This document shows, piece after piece, positions 56,246-64,000 of a stretch of DNA of 64,000 nt. The position numbers and the translations under genes are program-made. Within the stretch, counting starts at the first letter, position 1, and each line of letters opens with the position of its first letter. The stretch comes from Manduca sexta (taxonomy: Eukaryota; Arthropoda; Insecta; Lepidoptera; Sphingidae): the NCBI RefSeq assembly GCF_014839805.1, contig NC_051118.1, positions 1,364,001 to 1,428,000 on the forward strand. The letters run 5' to 3'. Below the pieces are notes generated by a model that saw only the letters and a program-made list of their open reading frames with translations, did not search any database and was not told where the DNA came from.

Positions 56246-56644
56246 TGTCGGAGTGAAACTGTTTACTTGGTTATTTTTTTACGTGACCGGTAAAGTATCA
56301 CCGGTCTATATTTATTCAGACAGTTATTGAAACACTTATTTACTTCAATAACAATTTACTGCATAGTAACACTAGCGGAATACACAATGTGCTCGGTTCG
56401 AGCGTGAAACAAGACTGCTGAAGACTACTACTACTAGAGTCGTACAAGACTCCAACCAGACTCAACCAACACTCGTACAAGACTCCAACCAGACTCAACC
56501 AACACTCGTACAAGACTGAGCTCTCGTCGTTCGGCCGGTCCTTATATTGGCAACAGTCGACCTCCCTCCTTTTCTAATACTTCCTCGATGTAATAATAGA
56601 TGGCGCCACTATCGCTCCGGAAATTCACCAGTGCTGCGGCGACA
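56246..56644 (-). repeat. Downstream (3') LTR, 399 bp
   Basis: Same structure as the upstream LTR: TATAAG at 56546-56541, TCAGTC at 56519-56514, AATAAA at 56316-56311. It differs by G versus A at about 56262 and one extra ACT triplet near 56430. Confidence 0.88.
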
Positions 56645-57317
56645 CGGCCATTCTGAAATGCGATGCGTGCTCTGCATCGCTGGTTCATGCTCTCTCTGTA
56701 ACAGAAACTCATTGCCAAGGTGTTTACTTCCACAGTACACCTCAGTCAATTTATTTGTAAGCAACATAGCTTTGGATATGGAACATGGGTTTCACGAGTA
56801 GTATGTTCACTCCTCGTGAATACAGGCAAACTTAAAGCTCACTCTTAATGAGTGGCATATGGTAAGTTGTAAAGACACAGCTCACTCCACTGAGTACTAG
56901 TCGAAAAATGTGATGAACCGTTGTATTTGCGCCAGCACGGCCATACTGACAGGCGGCGCGCGCTCTGCGCCAGCCTCGTTGATTCTCGTAAGTAGATTTT
57001 GATTCTGTAAGAATAGAACGTACTTTCTCTTATTCGTACAACTGTGAGCAACCCATGTTGCTTATTTTGAAAGCATTATTATTGTAAGGACAGTACATAA
57101 AGACGCCCTCAAATGCGCTGTTTTATCAATTTAGAATCTGTGGTGTGCACGTGTCTAATCACGGTTCCACAAGGCGTCCCAACGGTATCTCAGGGTTCAC
57201 ATTTGGATACATCAAGGACCCGTGGTTAGCACAAGGGTAACACATGAATTAGCTCAGAGGTACCACTCTCACGATATTTTATTCTAGATTATTATTTTTA
57301 AGGAATAAACGAATTTG
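56645..57317 (-). mobile_element. LTR element interior, 3' part
   Basis: Noncoding interior with two diverged copies of a block containing ACGGCCATxCTGA and GCGCGCTCTGC-like sequence (56644-56690 and 56930-56985). No purine tract typical of plus-strand priming is evident. Minus frames of 63 and 68 codons share a NQR..RAR..Q.GR pattern because of this duplication. Confidence 0.5.
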
Positions 57318-57332
57318 AACTATAAGCAACTT
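57318..57332. repeat. LINE target site duplication, left
   Basis: AACTATAAGCAACTT, identical to 62763-62777; the hallmark of target-primed reverse transcription. Confidence 0.92.
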
Positions 57333-57448
57333 ATTCGTTAACGAACGTCGTGGCGAGCGCACGCTTCTTTAGCGGTTAGTTGGCAACAAAAAAAGTTTAA
57401 TACCCTACAGTTTGTGGCATCAGTGAGGTGCCCGCAGAGGGGGTTTAC
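57333..57448 (+). promoter_or_regulatory. LINE 5' leader, presumed internal promoter
   Basis: A 116-base leader starting ATTCGTTAACGAACGTCG, which contains the palindrome TTCGTTAACGAA. LINEs of this group carry their promoter within the transcribed leader; no specific element is identified here. Confidence 0.4.
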
Positions 57449-58885
57449 ATGGAGGCATTGGAGGATGACTTTCGAATTTATGATTCGAGCGATAATGATA
57501 GTGCTTCCGGGGGTTGGAGAAAATGAATTCACGGAGGTGAGACGAAGGAGTAAGCGAATTGCAAGAAGATTTTCCAAAGAATCCTCTCCCCAGGAAGGGT
57601 CACTGATGTCTTACAAACTCCTTTTGCAGAAAAATATGTGATAAGTATGACTTCTAAGGAGATATTGCCGAAACAATTCCGAATGGCGAAACTTCTTCAA
57701 GCTGAGAACTTTCAGAATATTGTTAAAATTGCCTACAAAGGACCATATCGAGTATTCATACATTTTGGAGACAAGTTAAATGCTGAAAAATGTTGAACCA
57801 TGAGAAATTTACGACAATGGGTTACAAATGCCACATGACTAATGAGGTAACCATTTCATATGGTATAGTGCGGAACGTGGACTTAGATTTTGATGAAAAA
57901 GAAGCTATGGAAGTTTTAAAATGTGAACAAGAAATTGTTTCTTTTAAAAGATTGAAAAGTTTATCTGGAGAAGGCAAATGGGTAGACTGCGAGACAGTAC
58001 GACTGGGTATAAAAGGTTCTACTTTACCCCCGTATGTCTTCGGATACGGGTGTCGGTTTAAAGTGGAACCGTACACATTTCCAGTAAGCCAGTGTTCTGG
58101 CTGTTGGAAATTCGGTCACCTAATACGAGCTTGCCCGGAGAATAAAATCTTATGCCCCAAATGTGGAGAAAAACATAAGAATTGTGATACTAATACCTTT
58201 AAATGTATTAACTGTAAAGGTCCACATATGGCTCTGTTTAAGGGATGCCCAATGTTCGTAAAGGAAAAGAGATAAGGAGTATAATGAGTAGCAAAAACTG
58301 CACATATCAAAAGCGCTAGTAATATATCTGGAGGAGAAGAAGACAACTGACACGGAAACGGAAGAACTAGAACAAAATAGGAAGTACAATCACGTAGTTA
58401 CTCAAAATCAAACGTACAAAAATGTACTTATCACAAATGCGATTGTGCACGCTGAAGAGATGGAAACATCTAATGATTCTGAAAAAATCGACAAAGTTGG
58501 GAAAGAGGATACATCGCATAGATCCCAAAGTGAGATAAACGAGAAAAAGAAACGAAAACCTAAGTTAACAAAAGAAAAAGAAGCCGACAAGAAATTAGTA
58601 GAAGTTTCAGAATCGGAAATAGAAATTCCAGAATATACACAAAATGATAATCAGGGATATTACAGCAAATTGAAGGAGACGTCTGATTACAATTTTACAA
58701 CAAACATTTTACCGAAATTAATACAGAAAGTGGAGGCCATTTTGAAATCAGACAAAGGTTTTATAGAAAAGTTTAGTAGTGTGTGTAGTGTGATTTTTGA
58801 AGAGTGTGTACGATGTTTAGTTATATATTTCAAAAAAGAAAGTTTGTTAAGCAGAATTGTCACGTTCATGAGTAACAATGGATAA
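57449..58885 (+). pseudogene. LINE ORF1 (gag-like), frameshifted
   Basis: The likely start ATG is at 57449. The coding sense is then spread over all three frames: it breaks near 57515, 57610, 57790, 58272, 58315 and 58350, each consistent with a small indel. The best block, 57790-58275, contains an RNA-binding-like domain and three C-terminal zinc knuckles (CSGCWKFGHLIRAC, CPKCGEKHKNC, CINCKGPHMALFKGC). The last part (about 58360-58885) is Lys/Glu-rich and hydrophilic. Its stop TAA overlaps the ORF2 start in ATGGATAA. In the family this protein coats element RNA. No restored version is given. Confidence 0.8.
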
Positions 58886-61800
58886 CGTCCAAAAACAGTG
58901 TTGTTTGACAATAATGCAGTGGAATGCACAGAGCTTGAGATCCAAATTATTAGAGTTTGAGCTTTATCTTTTACAAGATAAGGTGCATATTGCCTTGATT
59001 TCAGAGACATGGTTACACACAGAATTACAGTTGCGGATTAGTGGGTACAACATATTTCGAAAAGACCGAAATGATGGATATGGCGGAATAGCTATAGTGA
59101 TACACAATTCCATCAAAGCTAAGGTATGTAATGTCATTCACCAGAATCAGGGTATAGAAATATTAGGTATTGAATTAATGAACTGTGGTTGTCTAAAAAA
59201 TATAATTTTGGTGTATTGCCCCCCTGCGGTACGGACTGTTCAATCAGATTGGGATTCGATATTCTCCTTATTTCGACACAGTTGTTTAGTTGCTGGCGAT
59301 TTCAATGCACATCATACTACATGGTCCTCCAATAATAACTCGCGTGGTAGGCAAATATATGATGCGGCGATAGAATTCAACTATGTTTCTCTCAATAATA
59401 ACCAATCTACAAGAATTAAATGGATCAACAATAACTGTCAGAGCTCCTCCCCAGATATTTCTTTTGCTGCAGCAAATATAGCAATTAATTTTGATTGGAG
59501 CGTGACAAGTGAAAATTTAGGCAGTGACCATATCTTTATTAAAATGAAATTGAACTATCAGGACGTTTTAAAATTTTCCAGAAAACGAAATATAAAGTTA
59601 GCGAATTGGAAAAAATACTCTTCTTATATTAATGATAATATTATCTATCCTACTAAAGAGACTTGTGTACAAAAATTATATGAAACATTAATTAATGTTA
59701 TACAATCCGCAGCTGACAAGAGTATCCCTATGACTAAAATATGTAACAATCCTGCGAGTAACTTCAAACCAAAACCTTACTGGAACCCTTCCTTATCGAA
59801 ATTAGTGGCCGAGCGACGCCTTGCTTTAGCGAGTTTTAGAAAAAATCCTATCCCTAATAATTTAAAAATACTTGAAGAAAAAATCAAAACCTCTAAAATA
59901 GCCATAAATCGGGCTAAGTTATTAGGTTGGCAAAAAATGTGCAACAGTGTTAACGAGTCTGTATCAGCCGCCAACATGTGGAGGCGTTTACGTTGGATGA
60001 AAGGTTATAGATCTCAAAAAGTCGTAATAGATAAAGTGGATAAAGAAATTTTATTATGTAGTCTTGCACCAGATTTTGTCGTACCATGTAAGCCGACCTT
60101 TAGATCGAGGAATGAGAGGGTAGAAGCGAATTTTTCTTTAAGCGAAATGTGTCACTGCATTAAGAAACACGATACGGCGCCAGGTAAGGATGAAATTACT
60201 TATTCAATGATTTACAATTTGCCTATTAATGGAAAATACTATTTATTGTATCTATATAATAGAATTATACAGACTGGGGTTGTACCAAATCACTGGCGAG
60301 ACATCACTATTGTTCCTATTCCAAAGTATGGTGGCACTGATAATCAGCCCGTTAAATTGAGACCTATATCATTAATATGTTGTCTGTGTAAAGTATTTAA
60401 TTCTATGATCGCGAGACGTGTTGAATGGTTTATTGAAAAGAATGACGTGCTATCGCCGTTTACAACCGGTTTTCGCCGTGGACAGTCGTGCATTGATTGT
60501 TTAGTTCGCTTAGTGACTCAAATTCAATTAGGTTTTACAAACAATATACCCACAATTGCATGTTTTCTTGATATTGATAATGCTTATAATAATGTTCTAG
60601 TGGAGAAAACAACCACCATATTAGACAGTCTTGGTATTGGAAAATTAATATGCGAATACCTCTGGAACTTTCTGAGCTATCGGTGTTTAGAAATAAAAGA
60701 TGATTGTGGTGTCACGTTAAAAAGGTATACCAGTAAAGGATTAGCACAAGGCGACCCGTTATCGCCTCTTTTATTTAACATAACGACTTCTTCGATTTGT
60801 AGGGAAATAAAGGCTGTATATATTTGTCAATATGCTGACGACTTTGTTCTTTATAGTAGTAGTAAAAATATATCAACGAGTATAGACAAAATCCAAAACG
60901 CTTTAACAATATTAGTAGATATACTTCTCTCCTTAGGACTGCAATTATCAACTTCAAAATCAAAGTTTTGTATTTTTAGTAGAGGACAAATAAAACAACA
61001 GTTGCAAATAGAAGTTAATCAATGCCAAATTCAATCTGTTCAGTCGTATAAATACTTAGGTGTATGGCTTGATAGTTCCTTACGGTGGAGAAAACATATA
61101 AATATAACGGTTGATAAAGCACAAAGATTTATTAATTTGTTAAAGGTTATGTCGGGTACTTCATGGGGAATTCATCCTGTTCATCTACGTAGAATATATA
61201 TATCATTAGTAAGAAGTAGGTTAGATTATGCTTCTTTTTTATTTGATAATAGTGCGAAAGTTCATTGTAATAAATTGGATAGGGTTCAGAATCAGGCAAT
61301 GCGCATAGTTGGAGGGTTTATAAGAAGTACACCCATTCATGTGATGGAAAGCGAGCTCTGTGTACCGCCACTGCATATTAGAAGGAAATACTTAGGTTTA
61401 AAGTACTGTTTAAAGGCTAGATCCTGGAAGGACAACGTTACGGTCAATCTTTTAACGCATTTGTATTCTTTTAGACACAACATTTTTTGGAACAATAGAA
61501 AGAAGCCCTTATTGGCGACGACTATTGCGGAAGTTTATTTAGATGATATACATTCTTCTTCTCCTTTAACTATGTTTTCAATGGAAACGTGGGCTACTAA
61601 TATTGTTTCTAATGATACAATAGTATTCAAGATGGACTGTTTAAAAGAGCCTAAAAAATTACAGGAACTTAATTTGTTAAAAAGTAATGTAATAGAAGAA
61701 CTCAATAACAAATATTTAGGATGGCGGGTCATTTATACAGATGGTGCCAAAAGCAATAATGGCCGAGGAGCTGCCTTCTATGATCCATCTGTAAAACAAT

Positions 61801-62594
61801 GTGACCAAACTTATCTAAATTGTTTTAAAATTAATTCTAGTATCAGTATAATGTCGTTGGAACTTATTGCTATATCTGAAGCACTTCGGTACTGCAGCAG
61901 TCTTGGTCAAAGGAACACAGTAATTTGCTCCGACAGTAGAAGCGCGTTGCAGCATATTGCTCGATGCGCCTCTGGTATCAGAGGTGTATCGATAGCATAC
62001 ACAGTACTTTCCCAACTTTTTTGATTTTTTACTCGGAAAGGCGGAGTCATCAGATTGCAATGGGTCCCAGCGCATATTGGATTAAAAGGTAATGAGGAAG
62101 CTGATAAGCTGGCTAAAAAAGGTATATTAGAGGGAAGAGAATTTGACATTTTACCCGATTATTCAGAATTACTACCAAAATATAAAGTAAATTGTTACCA
62201 GCTTTGGAAAGAATATTTTAATATTAGATCATTGGAAAAGGGTATCTGGTATAAGTCCATTCAATGTGAGCCTCCTCATATACCGTGGTTTAGTAATATA
62301 ATGCTGTCTAGAAAGCTGGTTGTATTAGCACACAGGTTGAGATCAGGACACATGCCCCTAAACAAATTTTTATATATGATGCGAAAAAGTGAAACACCGA
62401 ATTGTTTAACCTGCGGGACTGTTGAAGATATACATCATATAATGGTCGAATGTGTTCGCTTCCAACATGAGAGACAAAAGCTTATGGAAACATATGGTTT
62501 AAAAAGATATGACATAGGCAGTTATCACAAAATTTTAGTTGATCCATCATCGAAGGCAGCGGTGGATTTGTTTAAATTTGTAGCCTTATATTAG
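58878..62594 (+). pseudogene. LINE ORF2 polyprotein, one in-frame TGA
   Basis: One frame of 1238 codons, interrupted only by TGA at 62022-62024. Endonuclease, residues 10-225: Asn16, Glu43 in ISETW, GDFNAHH at 140-146, SPDIS near 191, GSDH at 215-218. Reverse transcriptase, about 430-760: LRPISL at 495-500, FLDIDNAY at 563-570, QGDPLSPLLFN at 624-634, catalytic YADD at 652-655. RNase H: YTDG (Asp955), Glu995, Asp1019; then, after the TGA, VPAHIGLKGNEEADKLAK with the histidine and last acidic residue. A C-terminal CLTC..H..H..C zinc motif follows. The TGA removes the RNase H end and zinc motif, but the endonuclease and RT would still be made. All RT and endonuclease catalytic motifs look intact. 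Confidence 0.93.
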
Positions 62595-62762
62595 TTAATA
62601 CAATAATAATAATACTATATAACTACTACAATATGCTGATTTTGTTATGTTAATTCTTAATGTAATGCATGTTTGTATTAGACTAAGAATATATTATGGG
62701 ACTGATATGTACACAACTAGTACAAAAATCCCTTAAATAAATTAAAAAAAAAAAAAAAAAAA
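62595..62762 (+). other. LINE 3' UTR and poly(A)
   Basis: Short A/T-rich 3' UTR with AAATAAA at about 62734, followed by an A-run ending at the target duplication. Confidence 0.75.
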
Positions 62763-62777
62763 AACTATAAGCAACTT
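62763..62777. repeat. LINE target site duplication, right
   Basis: Second AACTATAAGCAACTT copy, following directly on the poly(A) tail. Confidence 0.92.
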
Positions 62778-62840
62778 GTTTTGTCACAGTTGTTACATAA
62801 GCAGAACCGTTAAGAAAATCAATTTTGCAAGGTTAGTAGG

Positions 62841-62977
62841 TTCTCGGAGGTTCTCGTAGAGTCCTCGGAGGTTCTCGTAGAGTCCTCGGAGGTTCTCGTA
62901 GAGTCCTCGGAGGTTCTCGTAGAGTTCTCGGAGGTTCTCGTAGAGTCCTCGGAGGTTCTCGTAGAGTTCTCAGAGGT
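62841..62977. repeat. 21-bp tandem repeat, about 6.5 units
   Basis: Units of 21 bases built from T(C/T)CTCGGAGG and TTCTCGTAGAG start at 62841, 62862, 62883, 62904, 62925 and 62946, with a partial one at 62967. They lie in the leader of the LTR element just beyond the primer site. The unit length is a multiple of three and all three minus frames are open through it. Confidence 0.9.
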
Positions 62978-62979
62978 CC

Positions 62980-62992
62980 ATCCCACTTCTGA
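62980..62992 (-). promoter_or_regulatory. Primer binding site, tRNA-Leu-like
   Basis: TCAGAAGTGGGAT on the minus strand directly adjoins the LTR. It equals the complement of ATCCCACTTCTGA, which I recall as the 3' acceptor part of insect tRNA-Leu(CAA). The terminal TGG complement of CCA is not present, so the match is to the part just inside. Confidence 0.55.
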
Positions 62993-63388
62993 TGTCGGAG
63001 TGAAACTATTTACTTGGTTATTTTTTTACGTGACCGGTAAAGTATCACCGGTCTATATTTATTCAGACAGTTATTGAAACACTTATTTACTTCAATAACA
63101 ATTTACTGCATAGTAACACTAGCGGAATACACAATGTGCTCGGTTCGAGCGTGAAACAAGACTGCTGAAGACTACTACTAGAGTCGTACAAGACTCCAAC
63201 CAGACTCAACCAACACTCGTACAAGACTCCAACCAGACTCAACCAACACTCGTACAAGACTGAGCTCTCGTCGTTCGGCCGGTCCTTATATTGGCAACAG
63301 TCGACCTCCCTCCTTTTCTAATACTTCCTCGATGTAATAATAGATGGCGCCACTATCGCTCCGGAAATTCACCAGTGCTGCGGCGACA
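62993..63388 (-). repeat. Upstream (5') LTR, 396 bp
   Basis: On the minus strand: TATAAG box at 63290-63285 and a TCAGTC initiator at 63263-63258, about 30 bases apart as in arthropod core promoters. AATAAA is at 63063-63058, placing the transcript start and poly(A) site inside the LTR. It includes 34-base tandem copies of an ACAAGACTCCAACCAGACTC-containing unit. Confidence 0.88.
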
Positions 63389-63392
63389 TATA

Positions 63393-63837
63393 CTGTTTGG
63401 TAGAAGAAAATATTGTTTAAAAATACATTTAAACTATTTATACTATCTGTTTCTAGCGGCTTTGTCTGCATGAAAAAGTTTTGTGGAATAAAAGCCCTGC
63501 TATGTTTTTTTTATACTTACACAGCCTAAGATGTTTTTATTACATTGATACGTTGTCCGAGCTCAATACTGGCAAGACGAAAGTAAGGTAATTGCCCGAC
63601 TTAACAGCCAATGAGCGTGCGGCACTAACGTTGTTACGTAACTGTCGATGTATATATATCCTTTTCTAACGAATGTCTGCTGCATCTTTTTATTCCTTCT
63701 TCGAGCCAATTTGTAATTATGTGTACAGGTACGTGAATATAGCAAATAGTGCGCCGTTTTTATGTGCCATTTTGTTAGTGTATGACGTGTCTATTTGTAA
63801 AACGTCATTGTACACTGCAGTGTTCCTACTGCACCTG
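63393..63837. other. No gene; repeat scrap
   Basis: 63450-63520 (GCGGCTTTGTCTGCATGAAA, AATAAAAGCCCTGCTATG) resembles Helitron interiors. The rest is unassigned. Confidence 0.4.
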
Positions 63838-64000
63838 ATGGTAAATAGAGGCGGGTTCAGTAGAATGTCGAATGATGAGAGATGAGTGCCCTCGGCAGCA
63901 CAATTATGCCGGCCTGTTAGAACCGGATATACACAGGCTGACCCCAGAACGCGAATTACTTACGTGGGCCAATATGGTAGGTTTTAACACCTTGTGTACG
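63838..64000 (+). repeat. Repeat family C copy, cut by window end
   Basis: TGGTAAATAGAGGCGGGTTC, CACAATTATGCCGGCCTGTT, ACAGGCTGACCCCAGAACGC, TTACGTGGGCCAATATGG. It continues beyond the window. Confidence 0.75.

Larger units (their letters stand above)
57333..62762 (+). mobile_element. Full-length non-LTR retrotransposon (I/Jockey group)
   Basis: 5.4-kb LINE with 5' leader, ORF1, ORF2 and poly(A) tail. It is flanked by the perfect 15-bp target duplication AACTATAAGCAACTT (57318-57332, 62763-62777). ORF1 has three zinc knuckles. ORF2 carries an APE-type endonuclease, reverse transcriptase and RNase H, an architecture typical of the I group (I, Nimb, Outcast, Loner). It is inserted antisense to the surrounding LTR element and therefore younger than it. 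As assembled it cannot make intact proteins: ORF1 is frameshifted and ORF2 has one stop. Confidence 0.92.
56246..63388 (-). mobile_element. Non-autonomous LTR retrotransposon (nested host of LINE)
   Basis: Two direct LTRs (62993-63388 upstream, 56246-56644 downstream in minus orientation) both have TGTCG..CGACA ends. The target duplication is TATA (56242-56245, 63389-63392). A primer site next to the upstream LTR matches an insect tRNA-Leu 3' end as I remember it, as in mdg3-type Gypsy elements. Without the LINE, the interior is only about 0.9 kb with no gag or pol recognised, so it depends on a relative for proteins. The LTRs differ by one substitution and one ACT triplet, implying recent insertion. 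Confidence 0.85.

Noticed and set aside
62841..62977. CRISPR-like array
   Set aside because: Units are contiguous without spacers and the host is an animal; it is a plain 21-bp tandem repeat.
63286..63471. 61-codon frame ending in GGRLLPI, also seen at 56542
   Set aside because: The shared part is LTR sequence read on the minus strand; probably noncoding, although readthrough from a lost gag-pol is possible.

Overview
The window looks like nuclear DNA of a butterfly or moth (Lepidoptera). It is A+T-rich by eye, has long stretches with no open frames, and is packed with interspersed repeats: tRNA-derived SINEs, small non-autonomous Helitrons ending in a CGCGG..CCGCG hairpin plus CTAG, foldback MITEs, an LTR element and a non-LTR retrotransposon. 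The host assignment is inference from repeat style. No rRNA, genuine tRNA gene or CRISPR array was found.

Layout. 1-36 kb is almost pure repeat landscape. It holds copies of three SINE families (here SINE-1, SINE-2, SINE-3), non-autonomous Helitrons (13.9, 22.1, 29.0 kb), several unclassified repeat families (B to G), a palindrome at 11.5 kb and a tandem triplication at 10.6 kb. 36.1-39.9 kb is the only part with recognisable host genes. On the + strand there is an intact, intronless acid-lipase/lipase-3 type gene (38630-39877). On the - strand four open segments (38532 down to 36160) have matching splice sites and phases and appear to be the last four coding exons of a gene I do not recognise. 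The lipase ATG lies 97 bases from its most upstream visible exon, so the two are either head-to-head or the lipase sits in an intron. 40-56 kb is again repeats, including a second Helitron copy inverted relative to the one at 29 kb, a MITE nested inside a SINE at 50.1 kb, three CRE-type palindromes at 44.5-44.7 kb and a GC-rich island at 52 kb.

56.2-63.4 kb is a nested transposon. A minus-strand non-autonomous LTR retrotransposon (LTRs 399 and 396 bp, TATA target duplication, primer site resembling the tRNA-Leu 3' end) was interrupted by a plus-strand, apparently full-length LINE (57333-62762). The LINE is flanked by a perfect 15-bp target duplication and ends in poly(A). Its ORF2 encodes endonuclease, reverse transcriptase and RNase H and is open apart from one in-frame TGA, whereas its ORF1 is broken by several frameshifts.

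Genes and elements do not form a pathway. The lipase is predicted to be secreted or lysosomal, the minus-strand gene is of unknown role, and the rest is transposon biology. All statements are from reading the sequence; no database search was run, and repeat boundaries are approximate unless target duplications or termini are given.
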